Assembly: GCA_030642635.1 (NCBI GenBank)
Contig: DAOWNK010000007.1
Span: 1-28,026, forward strand
Source: Pirellulales bacterium
GTDB taxonomy: Bacteria > Planctomycetota > Planctomycetia > Pirellulales > Thermoguttaceae
Length of the DNA stretch: 28,026 nt
Direction: 5' to 3'
In this document: piece after piece, positions 15,081-23,770 of the stretch
How the letters are laid out: every line of letters starts with the position of its first letter
How positions within the stretch are numbered: the stretch's first letter is position 1
The notes under the pieces: generated by a model
The model's input: only the letters and a program-made list of their open reading frames with translations
The model's database searches: none
Told to the model about the DNA's origin: nothing
Program-made: the position numbers and the translations under genes

Positions 15081-16191
15081 GTTTTCTAAAACAACGCCCT
15101 TCGTCCAGCATTGTCAAATAATTGTCCAAGGGGATGTAGTTTGCCACGCTGTTGCCGGTTCCCAGGCAGTAGCCGCCGCCTGATTGGCATCTTTCCAGCG
15201 TAGAACGAACGCGACGGCGAATATCCTCCTCGCCGGACCGACAAAGAAAATCAACGTCGATGCCGCCGAGCACTGCAATCCGATCTCCGTATCGTTCCTT
15301 CGTTTCCTCGACGGCTTTGATCGTGTCCTCGAAGGAATGGATGCCGTCTATCCCGACGTCGTCCAGCAGGTCGTCCATAATTGTGTCCAGCTTGCCGCAG
15401 GAGTGCAGCAAGTACGGCCGGCCGGCGGCGTGTGATATCTCTGCAATCAGTTTGTGACCCGGCAGGACAAACTCACGCAGATCGTCGGGGCTGATCAACG
15501 TGCCGGATCGAAAGCCCATGTCGTCGGAACCCCAAATAATCTTGACCCGATCGAATTGAAGAATCCGCCGGACGACGGCCTCCGAAACCTCGACCAATCG
15601 CCGACTGATGGCCGCTACCAAATCACGCTGATCGAACAGTGCGTAACAGAGTGTTTCGTAACCCATCAGGCCGGAAAGAAACTCGGCAAAATGTGCAAAA
15701 CCGCTATGGGCAACAACGCACATATTCTCCGGCAGGTTCTCTTGATACCACTGGAGGTTATTCGACGGCAGTGCTTCGGGATCGGGCCACGGGTATGCCT
15801 CGAATTCATCCCACGTGGTGATGGGGCCTTTGTGTTCGTCGACGTACTCTCGCCCGCCGGTGCGTTTCAGATCGGCGGTATCGGTTGCCGAAACCCAGTC
15901 GAACGGCATCCCAATCTCGTCCAGGCCGCAACGAACGTAATCGTAGCCCAGGAAACGCTTTACACGAATCTCGCGCTTTTGCAGGTAGAACGGATCGGTC
16001 CGATCCACATCGCCGACCAGTCCGAACCGACTTGCAACGGCCTGTTTTATCTCTTCGTCGAGGAGCAGTTCGATAAAATACACCCGCTCCGGCGTTTCCT
16101 CGCGGCGAATACAACGCAGAAAACCTTCCCAGTTGGGTGTGATATTCTCTGAAAATGGGCTGTCGGCATGGTTCATATTGGTGCAACTCAT
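15058..16191 (-). CDS. URO-D-family protein, probably corrinoid-type methyltransferase branch
   Basis: 377 residues in the uroporphyrinogen decarboxylase superfamily fold. LLHSCGKL with His263 and Cys265, plus Cys342 in GGGYCLGTGNSV, gives the H-x-C...C zinc set of the MtaA/MtbA/CmuA methyltransferase branch rather than true HemE. WGSDDMGFRSG and SPDDLREFVLPGHKLIAEISHAAG are common in the planctomycete members annotated as URO-D-like. It may move a methyl group between a substrate or corrinoid and another acceptor (inference); no corrinoid protein gene is nearby. Start: ATG at 16191 or 16176; neither has a good ribosome site. The last residues (QGLGAGD) and the TAG are encoded by the G-rich repeat at 15050-15080, so the natural C-terminus was probably replaced by the repeat's arrival. 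Confidence 0.85.
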   Translation of the reverse strand: MSCTNMNHADSPFSENITPNWEGFLRCIRREETPERVYFIELLLDEEIKQAVASRFGLVGDVDRTDPFYLQKREIRVKRFLGYDYVRCGLDEIGMPFDWVSATDTADLKRTGGREYVDEHKGPITTWDEFEAYPWPDPEALPSNNLQWYQENLPENMCVVAHSGFAHFAEFLSGLMGYETLCYALFDQRDLVAAISRRLVEVSEAVVRRILQFDRVKIIWGSDDMGFRSGTLISPDDLREFVLPGHKLIAEISHAAGRPYLLHSCGKLDTIMDDLLDDVGIDGIHSFEDTIKAVEETKERYGDRIAVLGGIDVDFLCRSGEEDIRRRVRSTLERCQSGGGYCLGTGNSVANYIPLDNYLTMLDEGRCFRKQGLGAGD

Positions 16192-16220
16192 GTTTCGGTG
16201 AAGTTGTAAACCTCGCCACT

Positions 16221-16250
16221 AGCGTAATTGCCCGCACAAGTTCTTGTCAA
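16221..16250 (-). promoter_or_regulatory. Possible promoter of the URO-D-family gene
   Basis: Minus strand: TTGACA (16250-16245), an 18-base spacer, TACGCT (16226-16221, weak). The leader would be about 25 bases. Confidence 0.4.
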
Positions 16251-16316
16251 GTCGTTTAAGGCTGCACTTTTGCAGAAACTTCCGCCTACCAGCGGGGTTT
16301 AATCTGGAGGAGAGGT

Positions 16317-16415
16317 ATGGAATTATCCCCATTTAGCCGCCTAGCTCGCTCGGCGCGTAATAGTATGGTCAATGCCGATGGCATCGGGTGTCGAGTTGGG
16401 GTAAACTATAGTTAA
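16317..16415 (+). CDS. Possible 32-residue peptide with a strong ribosome-binding site
   Basis: ATG at 16317 follows GGAGGAGAGG with ideal spacing and runs to TAA at 16413-16415. The peptide (MELSPFSRLARSARNSMVN...) is basic, has no motif I recognise and no membrane segment. It lies between the divergent URO-D and sigma genes. It may be a leader peptide, a small protein or a decayed gene start; only the ribosome site supports it. Confidence 0.3.
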   Translation: MELSPFSRLARSARNSMVNADGIGCRVGVNYS

Positions 16416-16430
16416 TGTTACGGAATTTAT

Positions 16431-16514
16431 ATTTAGCCCGCCGTGAATACACGGCGGGCAAGTGCGGGTGATGACATAGTCGATCACCCCGGGTGTATTC
16501 ACCCGGGGCTAAAT
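16431..16514. repeat. Double-hairpin element, GTGAATACAC core, upstream of the sigma factor
   Basis: First hairpin 16436-16459 (arms GCCCGCCGTG, loop AATA), second 16487-16508 (arms CCCCGGGTG, loop TATT), inside outer ATTTAGCCC/GGGGCTAAAT ends. It has the same two hairpins as at 6842-6936 in the opposite order. It ends about 22 bases before the proposed sigma start. Confidence 0.9.
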
Positions 16515-16535
16515 TTCTCGATTATAGGTGTTACC

Positions 16536-17174
16536 TTGGCCGTCAGCGAATCATCTGCCCGAAGATATACGCTTGCTGACCCCGACGTGCGGCTGATGCT
16601 TAAGGTGCGCGATGATGACGCCGCCGCATTCGAGCAGCTAGTACGGCGATACCAGGATCGGCTGATAACGGTCCTGGAACATCTGGTCGGCAACCGCGAC
16701 CAGGCCGAAGACCTTTCGCAAGACGTTTTTCTGCGAGTATACCGTGCGAGGAAACGTTACCAGGCCGGGGCGAAATTCTCGACATGGCTGTTTACCATCG
16801 CCAACAACGTGGCCTCGAACGCACTGCGGAGCCGGTCGCGTCGTCGGGAAGTTACCCTGCAGCCGCACGACAGCGGTCCGCTGGGGCCAAGGCCGCTGGA
16901 CGTGATGCTGGCGGCCAGCAGCGGCCAGATGCCTGCCCGGCAACTCGATAAGGCCGAAATGCGCGACATCGTGCAAATGGCCGTCGCCGCACTGGGCGAA
17001 CGGCAACGCATGGCAGTGCTGCTGAGCAAATTCGAGGGCATGTGTTACGCCGAGATAGCCGAAGCAATGGAGCTGTCGCCCCAGGCCGTCAAATCGCTGC
17101 TGTCGCGTGCAAGGGTGAACTTACGCGAAGTGCTGGAACCTTATATGCAACATGGCCGGAAACCGAAGAAGTGA
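16536..17174 (+). CDS. ECF-type RNA polymerase sigma factor
   Basis: 212 residues if started at TTG 16536, which has AGGTG just upstream; the frame is open to a GTG at 16443, but that lies inside a palindromic repeat. LMLKVRDDDAAAFEQLVRRYQDRL opens region 2; the -10-binding helix is DQAEDLSQDVFLRVYRARKRY (about 55-75) and FSTWLFTIANNVASNALR closes it. Region 4 (about 148-200) has LGERQRMAVLLSKFEGMCYAEIAEAMELSPQAVKSLLSRARVNL, a clear HTH for -35 binding. It directs polymerase to a stress or surface regulon (family knowledge). The next gene, 68 bases on, encodes a one-pass membrane protein with an anti-sigma-like N-terminus, so the pair is probably an operon. The true start is uncertain. Confidence 0.9.
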   Translation: MAVSESSARRYTLADPDVRLMLKVRDDDAAAFEQLVRRYQDRLITVLEHLVGNRDQAEDLSQDVFLRVYRARKRYQAGAKFSTWLFTIANNVASNALRSRSRRREVTLQPHDSGPLGPRPLDVMLAASSGQMPARQLDKAEMRDIVQMAVAALGERQRMAVLLSKFEGMCYAEIAEAMELSPQAVKSLLSRARVNLREVLEPYMQHGRKPKK

Positions 17175-17243
17175 TTAGGGATTGGGGATTAGGGATTGGA
17201 AAAAACGTAACATCAAACTCTAATCCCCAATTCCTAATCCCTA
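17175..17243 (+). repeat. Hairpin repeat filling the sigma/anti-sigma gap
   Basis: TTAGGGATTGGGGATTAGGG begins at the sigma stop codon; TAATCCCCAATTCCTAATCC with a final CTA abuts the next ATG. Pairing: 17176-17183 with 17236-17243 and 17184-17191 with 17221-17228. The right arm occupies the place where the downstream ribosome site should be. Confidence 0.8.
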
Positions 17244-18142
17244 TGCCAGACGAACTACTTAACACCGACGCGGCGATCGAACAGCAGATCGTGGCATACC
17301 TCGACGGCGAGCTGGATGCAGAATCCGGCCGGAGGATCGAGCAGCGACTGGCCGGAGACCGGCAACTGCGCAAGAGGTTGCAGCAGTTGGATCGCACCTG
17401 GGAAGTGCTCGATATGCTGGATACCTCGTCGGTGTCCGAGGACTTCACTCAGACCACTATGGAGATGGTTGCGGTAGCGGCCTCCGACGAGGTGCCGAAG
17501 GGTCGCCGCCGGTTGCCCGGCCGTCGCACTGTTCACTGGGCCATAATCGCAGGCGGCCTGCTGGCGGCCGGACTGGCCGGATTCCTCACGGTGACAATGT
17601 TCTTAGGCGATCAGAACGGCCGTGTGGAAAAGGAAACCGATTCCGAACTGGCGCAACTAAGCAACGAACTGTCGGAAGCGACCGAACGGATCGGGCAGAT
17701 CGAGCGGGCCGTGCAGGACAAAAAACCACGTGCCGGCAATGCCAAGGCAAAGTTGACAACACGGCAAGACGTTGACGTGTTGCTACGCTGGATTGAACAA
17801 TATGCCGGTCGTCATGCCGGAGAGTTCCTTAAGTTGTTGCCTGAGTCGCGACGAGAGCAGCTTGCCCAAATGCCGGAACAGATGCGTCGGATGGTGATCG
17901 CACGGATGGTGTGGCGGGACTGGCATTCAAAAAACCCCGGCAAACCGCTGCCCATCAGCGACGAAGACCTGGCGGAACTGCGCCGCAGGCTTTCCGACAA
18001 AACGCGAGAACGGTTGGAAGCCAACTCGCCGAAGGAGCAGCGGCGGATGATAAGCAATTGGATTCGCCAGATTTTTCGACGTCGTATGCGTCCGGAACCG
18101 CCTCCACGCCGGCCCGGCGGCCCGCCGTGGAGACGTCCGTAG
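17243..18142 (+). CDS. Single-pass membrane protein, probable anti-sigma factor
   Basis: 299 residues from the ATG at 17243 (no Shine-Dalgarno sequence; the upstream bases are a repeat arm). Residues 11-45 (AIEQQIVAYLDGELDAESGRRIEQRLAGD) match the start of anti-sigma domains of the zf-HC2/RsiW kind, but the zinc HxxxCxxC motif is absent. One membrane helix lies at about 98-121 (WAIIAGGLLAAGLAGFLTVTMF). The outer part has a coiled-coil stretch (about 130-160) and a helical, charged region with repeated L/R/E pattern (RREQLAQMPEQMRRMVIARMVWRDWH), ending in a Pro/Arg-rich tail. Position right after an ECF sigma gene supports an anti-sigma role: holding the sigma at the membrane until a signal (inference). 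Cys/His absence makes it a zinc-free type. Confidence 0.72.
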   Translation: MPDELLNTDAAIEQQIVAYLDGELDAESGRRIEQRLAGDRQLRKRLQQLDRTWEVLDMLDTSSVSEDFTQTTMEMVAVAASDEVPKGRRRLPGRRTVHWAIIAGGLLAAGLAGFLTVTMFLGDQNGRVEKETDSELAQLSNELSEATERIGQIERAVQDKKPRAGNAKAKLTTRQDVDVLLRWIEQYAGRHAGEFLKLLPESRREQLAQMPEQMRRMVIARMVWRDWHSKNPGKPLPISDEDLAELRRRLSDKTRERLEANSPKEQRRMISNWIRQIFRRRMRPEPPPRRPGGPPWRRP

Positions 18143-18297
18143 GCATGTAGGCCGGGTTGGTTTGCCGGGGGGGATGCCTTCTGTCTTAGCCAAGACAACT
18201 GCAACCGCGTCTGGTTGCCTGACACAATACAATGAGTCCTGATCCCTTTTCCTTTCTCCCCCTTTTCCGGGTCCTGAATGTTGCCCATGGAGTTCTC

Positions 18298-21200
18298 CTA
18301 CATATCGGCCAGGGCCTTCTGTATTGCTTTCAGTTCGGCGTCGGTGATGCCCCAGATTCCGGCCGCCACTTCATCGATTTCAGCCTCCAGGCCTGCGATC
18401 TTGTCCTCGTTGTTCTGCTGTAAGGCGACGTGGCACTGTTGCGAGAGGTCGGCCAGTCGTGTGTGGTTGATGTTTTCCTTCTTGAATTGGGGAACGGCCA
18501 CGTTGATCAGGACATGCGTTGAGGTCGATGTTGAGATTACGTAGGAGTGAACTGCCAAGAGGCTTGGGCCAGAATTGAGCATCGCAAGAAGAAAGTCCGC
18601 TTCATGTTGGCTTGAGCAGGGGACCATCATCAGCTTATGGTCTGGCAACACGACTCGCTTCGATCTCGCCCCACAAAAGGCTGCCTGGAACCTAGAACTC
18701 TGTTCTCGCCAAACAACCTTCCACTTCGCCACCGTGTAAGGGCCGACGTTATACATGGAGTAGAAGGGATCAGAGGGTTTGAAGTATCGGCGGTATCCCG
18801 AACGACCGTGCAGCGTTCCGCTCACGGGGTTTTGGGGGTCGCCCTCGAATTGCTTCAGGTAGGCGTAGGTTTTGGGCCAGCGGCGCTTCATTTCGGATTC
18901 AGGAATGCCCTTCCTTATCTGCGGGTCCTGGGCCAGAATGATGTGGGCTGATGGTTCAGCATGCCAGCGCTGAACGTCGCGGCCTCGAAGCAGCGGATAG
19001 ACCAGGTCCGGCTCTATAACCGCCTCTACATGCGGAACTTTGATCTTGCCAACGTCATGCAGGTTCTCGATCAGCAGATCCCCGTTGGGACGCTTCTCCA
19101 GGACGCGAATCCAATAGACTGCGTTCAGCTACGTGCAACAACCAGCGTATGCTTGATAATCGCTTTGCCCAAGCACCTTCTGAATGCCGGAAAGCGTCTG
19201 TTTCGGAGCGGTGAGCCAGGGGGACGATTCCTTGGTGGTAACAATCGGCACGGCCCCCATTTTACTCTGGGCAGTCGCAGTGAGGACGCTCGCAAGAGAC
19301 TCGTCTTGAGCAATGCGGGAAGGCCCCGACCAAGTTGCGTACTTCACGGGGTACTTGAAGGGTCGTTTCGTCTTTTCGCAGACAAAAACAGCGGTACGAT
19401 TGGTGGCGCCTTCAAAAACCTGCAAGGCGCTCAGGTCATGGACAATGAGCGGTTTCAGGCGCCATGTGGTTTCAGAACCAGTTCGCGTGTACCGGAACTG
19501 TCTGAAACCGTCCCCTGCGCCCTGCGTCTTGAAGACACTCTGCGTGATGACAAAGCCAATTCTCCCGCCCTTTTCCAGATAGTTGTCCACGGCGGAGTAT
19601 ACGAATAGCATGGAGAGCTCCTTCTTGCCGCCGCCCAAGCGACCCGCGGACCCCGAGAGCGTGAATAGGTCGTACTCCTGCCAGAGCGGCTTCATGCCGT
19701 GGCGGTATTCTTCCGGCAGACTCTCCCAGTTCACCCACGGCGGATTGCCTGCCACGTAGTCCACTTTGCCGATGAAGAGAGGGGCAAAGGCGTTCTTGAT
19801 GATGCGCGCCCAGACGCCATTCTGGTTGTCGGCGTCGAGTCGCTGGAGTAGACGATAGAGTTCCTTATGGAGTTCGGCTTCTCTCGCGGGGACGCCTTCA
19901 GCCTCGCAGCGTTCGACGAATTCTTCGGGTGAGTAGCGATTGCGGATGCAAAACTTGAGCGTGTCGGCGTACTTGCCGATGTGCTCACGGTGTGTAGCAA
20001 CTTCCGAAGGTATGAAGAAGCTGCCGACACAGGTTTTCAGTTCTTTGGTTGTCCCAAGCTTGCCAGCGGCTTGTTCTCCGGCAAAGAGTTCGCCGTATTC
20101 CGAGGGCGTCATGATCGAATCGCAGAGATATACGGGGAGTTCGACGTTGTCGGCGTGGCGCAGCAAGTCACGGATGGCCATCAGGTAGTTGGTGCGCGCG
20201 GCCATGACGGCCAGGGGGTTGAGGTCGAAGCCGATGATGTTACGCAAAATCTTTCGCAAGAGTTCGTCCTCGCCGAAGCCGCATTCGTGGCGGTGTTCGT
20301 CGTACCAGGTCTTGACGCGATTGAGCGCCATGACGAGAAAGGTGCCCGAGCCGCAGGCGGGATCGAGCAGACGCTTGTCGGGGTTGCCGTCGTAGCCGAG
20401 TTCGTCGAGGACGAGTTCGGCCAGCCAGTCGGGCGTGTAGTATTCGCCCAGGTCGTGGCGAACGGACTTGGGGAAGAGCTGCTGGTAGAGTTGCTTGAGC
20501 AAGTCGCGTGATTCGGCGGGATCGACGCTGAGCGTGGTCGGGTCGAACCGGTCGAGGGACTGCGTCATGGCGCGAACTGCGTCTGCACAGCCATCGTTCC
20601 AGGCGTCGAGATACCAGGAGAAGAGGTCGCCTTCAAGGAAGTTGCGGATGCCGAGCTGCGACCAGATGCCGCCCTGTTCGAGATTGCGCAGTTCGTCATG
20701 CAATTTGGCCGAAGTGGGCGCGGAGACGAGTTTCTTGAGCGTTGAGGTCCCCAGCGGCGAGAAGGAGGCGACAATCTCGGCGGCCAGCATTTTCATGAAG
20801 ATGGCGTAGTAGGTGTGGACGGCGAAGAACAGTTCGGCCGGTTTGGGATCGGGCACGAGATAATGGTCGGCCAGTTTCTTGACCTTGGTGCTCTGACCGT
20901 GGATGTCGTAGCCGCAGACCTCGCCGAAGAGAATCCGCCACTGGCGGAAGAAGGTCTGGGCCTTGGGGCTGTTGGTTTCGTGGATCAGATCGTGAATCAG
21001 CCGGACGCCTTCCCGTGCACTATTGCTTTCGGAACCGAAGTAGACGGCCAGGCTCTCGGGCGTGAACGATAGCCCCCGCGCGCCCAGCGACACTATGGCG
21101 CGGAGCAGGCGTTGGACCGCATGCGGCGCGACAGGCTGCGGGTCCTCCACGTCGATCTTGGTGCCGCGCATCCGTACGAACACAAACGTGTCGCCGTCGC

Positions 21201-21570
21201 ACCCCACGCCGAAAATGCGCTCCATGCCGACGTGTTCTTCTGCCTGCAAGTCGTGGAATCGCTTCTTGATCTGCTTGACGACGGCCTTAACGCCCGCCGC
21301 GTTCTTGTTCTCAGTGATCTTGCCCGCGCCATTGGGATCCTTGTATTCGATGACCACCCCACCGTACTTCGAGTCGATCCGCCCGCCCGCGAGGCCGTAT
21401 TCGTGGCGACCTTTGACGGTCAGCCCCGCTTTCTTGATGAATTCGTCGATTAGTTTGTTGACCTCATGCCGGATGTCCTCTTCCGACCCGGCCCACTCAA
21501 CGGCCTTCACCATCTGATCGGCCATGATCTTGGCGTGGTCTTCAATCAGCGCTTCGAGGTCTTGATTCAT
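18298..21570 (-). pseudogene. Type IIG restriction-modification enzyme (Eco57I-like), interrupted by an in-frame amber codon
   Basis: One minus-strand frame spans 1,090 codons from ATG 21570 to 18298 with a single TAG at 19131-19129 (codon 814). Residues about 50-130 look like a PD-(D/E)xK nuclease: Asp66 in GRIDS and Glu75-x-Lys77 in VVIEYK. The adenine methyltransferase has GEYYTP (375-380), motif I DPACGSGTF (403-411), FDLNPLAV (448-455) and motif IV NPPW (609-612). After the stop the frame continues with LNAVYWIRVLEKRPNG and LRGRDVQRWHAE to a normal end, the target-recognition region; the lost codon was probably TGG or similar. Intact, one chain would methylate and cut DNA, as in Type IIG systems. 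Truncation at 813 would leave the nuclease and methylase without most of the recognition domain, so it is probably dead unless the amber is read through. Confidence 0.85.
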
Positions 21571-21779
21571 GGAGTGTTTTCTGATAGGGACTTACTGATA
21601 ATTGATAGGCATTTGAATCAGCCCTGAGTTTGGCCTAACGGGCCATGGTTGTCAATCATCTTCCAGCTCGTTGCACGTTCTTTTCTGGTCGAGAAGGGGT
21701 TGCCGCTGTCCGGTGTTCTGCCTGCCGCAGAGATCGAACGTATCTTCAGATAGTTGTTGAAGTAGGCGATTTCCGGGGC
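21571..21779. other. Gap between R-M gene and regulator remnant
   Basis: 209 bases between two divergent damaged genes. It contains the transposase-like scrap at 21655-21753; nothing else is recognised. No clean promoter for either gene was found. Confidence 0.5.
21655..21753 (+). pseudogene. Possible N-terminal scrap of an IS4-type transposase
   Basis: One frame reads IIFQLVARSFLVEKGLPLSGVLPAAEIERIFR and then TAG. The FLxxxGLPLxxVLPAxxIxxxF pattern resembles the start of planctomycete IS4-like transposases. No start codon, DDE domain or inverted repeats are visible, so it would be a tiny relic. Confidence 0.35.
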
Positions 21780-22665
21780 AGTCGACACGAAATTCGGCCA
21801 TTCGCTGTAGTGCTCGATGACTCGCTGATCGAGCAGGATATAGCATGTCTTATCCGGCTGGCCGGCAATGGCGATTTCACGCTCCGGCGAAAATCAGCCC
21901 GGCAGCGATACGGATTTCCAGCGTGAAAGCAAGATAATCGAGGGATTGCTGGAGATCGGCGTAGAAGGCCTGCTGATCTGTCCCGGCATGGACGAGATTT
22001 GTGCCGCGTTTTATCGCAGCCTGATCGATCAAGGCGTGCGGATTTCATTCGTCAGCCGTCACATACAAGGGGTCGATGCCGATTTTGTCGTTGCCCACAA
22101 CTTCGCCTGCGGTGCGTTGGCGGCAGGCCATTTGCTCAGTATGGGTTACGACTCTTTCGGCTATATCGGCTTCGGGCCAAGGTTGAAGCGCGACGAACGT
22201 CTACACGGCTTTCACTCTGCATTGATGGAAGAGGGGATAGATTTCGGCCCGGATCGGATCGCCGGCAGCAACGGCCGCGACATTACCCACGGATATCGTG
22301 CAATGCAGCATCTTATGCAAGACGCCGATCGTCCGCGGGCGGTTTTCGCGTACAACGATCTGTTGGCCGTCGGCGCGCTGCAATACTGTCTGGAACACAA
22401 CATTGCGGTGCCCGGCGAGGCGGCATTGGTCGGTTTCGACAATCTGCCCGAGTCGCGCGTGACCAACCCGCCGCTTACCAGCGTGGCTTATCCTATACAG
22501 TCGATCGCTCGGCTGGCCGTGCAGAATCTTATCGACCGGATTCAATGCACCGGCGACCGCCCGCCGAACCGGATATTCCTGGAGCCGCATTTGGTGGTGC
22601 GGCGAAGCACCGACCCGCGAGTAAAGGTAACAGATACATACACAACTTCTGAGGCAAGCGTGTGA
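21780..22665 (+). pseudogene. LacI/GalR-family regulator lacking its DNA-binding domain
   Basis: From an ATG at 21868 a 265-residue frame gives the periplasmic-binding-like effector domain: RESKIIEGLLEIGVEGLLICPG, GALAAGHLLSMGYDSFGYIG, PRAVFAYNDLLAVGALQYCLEHNIAVPGEAALVGFDN, and a normal C-terminus (RIFLEPHLVVRRST). The first part of that domain appears to lie in another frame just upstream (RPFAVVLDDSLIEQD, from about 21795), so there is a frameshift near 21840-21870. No HTH (normally the first 50-60 residues) is found before it, and stops occur in the local frames. It sits immediately before the sugar-related genes it would have controlled. Without an HTH it cannot act as a normal repressor; a sugar-sensing remnant is possible but unlikely. 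Confidence 0.75.
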
Positions 22666-22684
22666 AAACAAGGATAAGACAACT

Positions 22685-23719
22685 ATGTCGATAAAAGAAA
22701 CAGGTGTGAGTTACTACGGATTAAGTTACGTGGAACACGCGAGGCATGATTTTCAGGAGATGGTCGACCACAATTGTACGGCCGTGTTGTTGGCGCTATC
22801 TGAGTTTGACATCGACTTCTGGTGGCCCAATATCAAGGAGATCGTACAGGCCGGCAAGGAAGCGGGATTGACCGTGTACCTGGACACATGGGGGATCGGC
22901 AAGTGGTTCGGCGGCGAACCGCCGAGCTTGTTTTTGACCAACAATCCGGGCAACCGCCAGGTATCGGCGCTGACCGACGAAACGTTGCCGGCGGTTTGTT
23001 TCAACAGTCGTGCGTTTCGCGAATACTTCTTCGACATCTGCCAGCGGCTTGCACAGGAGGTTGACGCCGACGGTTTTTTCTGGGACGAGCCGCACTACGC
23101 GTTGCCGAAGAATTATGCCTCGATTACAGGCAGTGCCGGCGACGACTGGAGTTGTCGCTGCCCATATTGCCGGCGGATGTTCGAGGAGCGATACGGCTAC
23201 GAAATGCCGAGGCAACTGACCATGGAAGTGAAGCGATTCCGACAGGATCGTGCGTTGGACATACTGGAGAACGCCTCGCGACGGATCAAAGCGATTCGGC
23301 CCGACAGCAAGATCATCTGCTGTGTCCATGCCACGTTGGGCACCTATTATGTTACCGAAAATCGCGGCTACGACGACTGGGATAAGGTGGCTGCAAGCGA
23401 CGCCTGCGACGTGTTCGGCACGACGATCCTTTCATATCAGTTGCCGCGCAGCTTCTTCCGCTCGATTACCGAGCGGACCGTCGAGATCGCCAGAAAGCAC
23501 GGCGTGGGTTCACAGCGTTGGATTATGGGTTACTACCAGGAGCCGGAAAACCTGAACGAAATCAAAGACATTGTGCAGCTTTACGCCGAGTTGGGTGTGG
23601 AGAGCTTGTTTGCCTGGACGTACCGCGGCGGTCACGGCACCGCGCTGGCGGCGCCCAGGGCGCTGGAATTGTGGGACATGATCGGCAATGCCTACGCCTA
23701 CGCTCGGGCATTAACTTAG
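22685..23719 (+). CDS. TIM-barrel glycosidase-like protein with a Cys cluster
   Basis: 344 residues, ATG at 22685 with AGGATAAG upstream, 19 bases after the regulator remnant. The early strands (AVLLALSEFDIDF, GLTVYLDTWGIGKWFGG) and DADGFFWDEPHY (127-138) are those of a TIM-barrel hydrolase in which Asp134/Glu135 follow a barrel strand and could be catalytic. Then comes CRCPYC (157-162), FEERYG and EMP: a Cys3 cluster, as seen in uncharacterised barrel proteins of Planctomycetes and Lentisphaerae. Late strands are SKIICCVHA, CDVFGTTI, RWIMGYYQEPEN and VESLFAWTYRGGHG. No signal peptide, so cytoplasmic. I cannot assign a CAZy family. The neighbours (SIS protein, Gfo/Idh oxidoreductase, symporter, LacI-type regulator) suggest a role in breakdown of a particular sugar. 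Its TAG stop is supplied by the following repeat. Confidence 0.75.
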   Translation: MSIKETGVSYYGLSYVEHARHDFQEMVDHNCTAVLLALSEFDIDFWWPNIKEIVQAGKEAGLTVYLDTWGIGKWFGGEPPSLFLTNNPGNRQVSALTDETLPAVCFNSRAFREYFFDICQRLAQEVDADGFFWDEPHYALPKNYASITGSAGDDWSCRCPYCRRMFEERYGYEMPRQLTMEVKRFRQDRALDILENASRRIKAIRPDSKIICCVHATLGTYYVTENRGYDDWDKVAASDACDVFGTTILSYQLPRSFFRSITERTVEIARKHGVGSQRWIMGYYQEPENLNEIKDIVQLYAELGVESLFAWTYRGGHGTALAAPRALELWDMIGNAYAYARALT

Positions 23720-23746
23720 CCCCGGGTGAATACACCCGGGGGCTAC
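23717..23746 (+). repeat. Single hairpin of the GTGAATACAC family overlapping a stop codon
   Basis: Arms 23720-23728 (CCCCGGGTG) and 23733-23741, loop AATA, with the TTAGCC/GGCTA ends of the family. The TAG inside the TTTAGCC-type end is the stop of the barrel gene. The partner hairpin is missing. Confidence 0.85.
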
Positions 23747-23770
23747 GAATTACAGAAAGTGAAAAACGAG

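Noticed and set aside
15454..16152. 232-residue open frame opposite the URO-D gene
   Set aside because: Shadow of a gene with clear zinc-site motifs; no ribosome site or domain.
16443..16535. Upstream GTG start for the sigma factor
   Set aside because: It lies in a palindromic repeat and would add about 31 residues unlike any sigma N-terminus.
18298..18891. Separate 197-residue protein at the end of the R-M gene
   Set aside because: It is in the same frame as the 813-residue part and continuous with it except for one TAG; its ATG is an internal Met.
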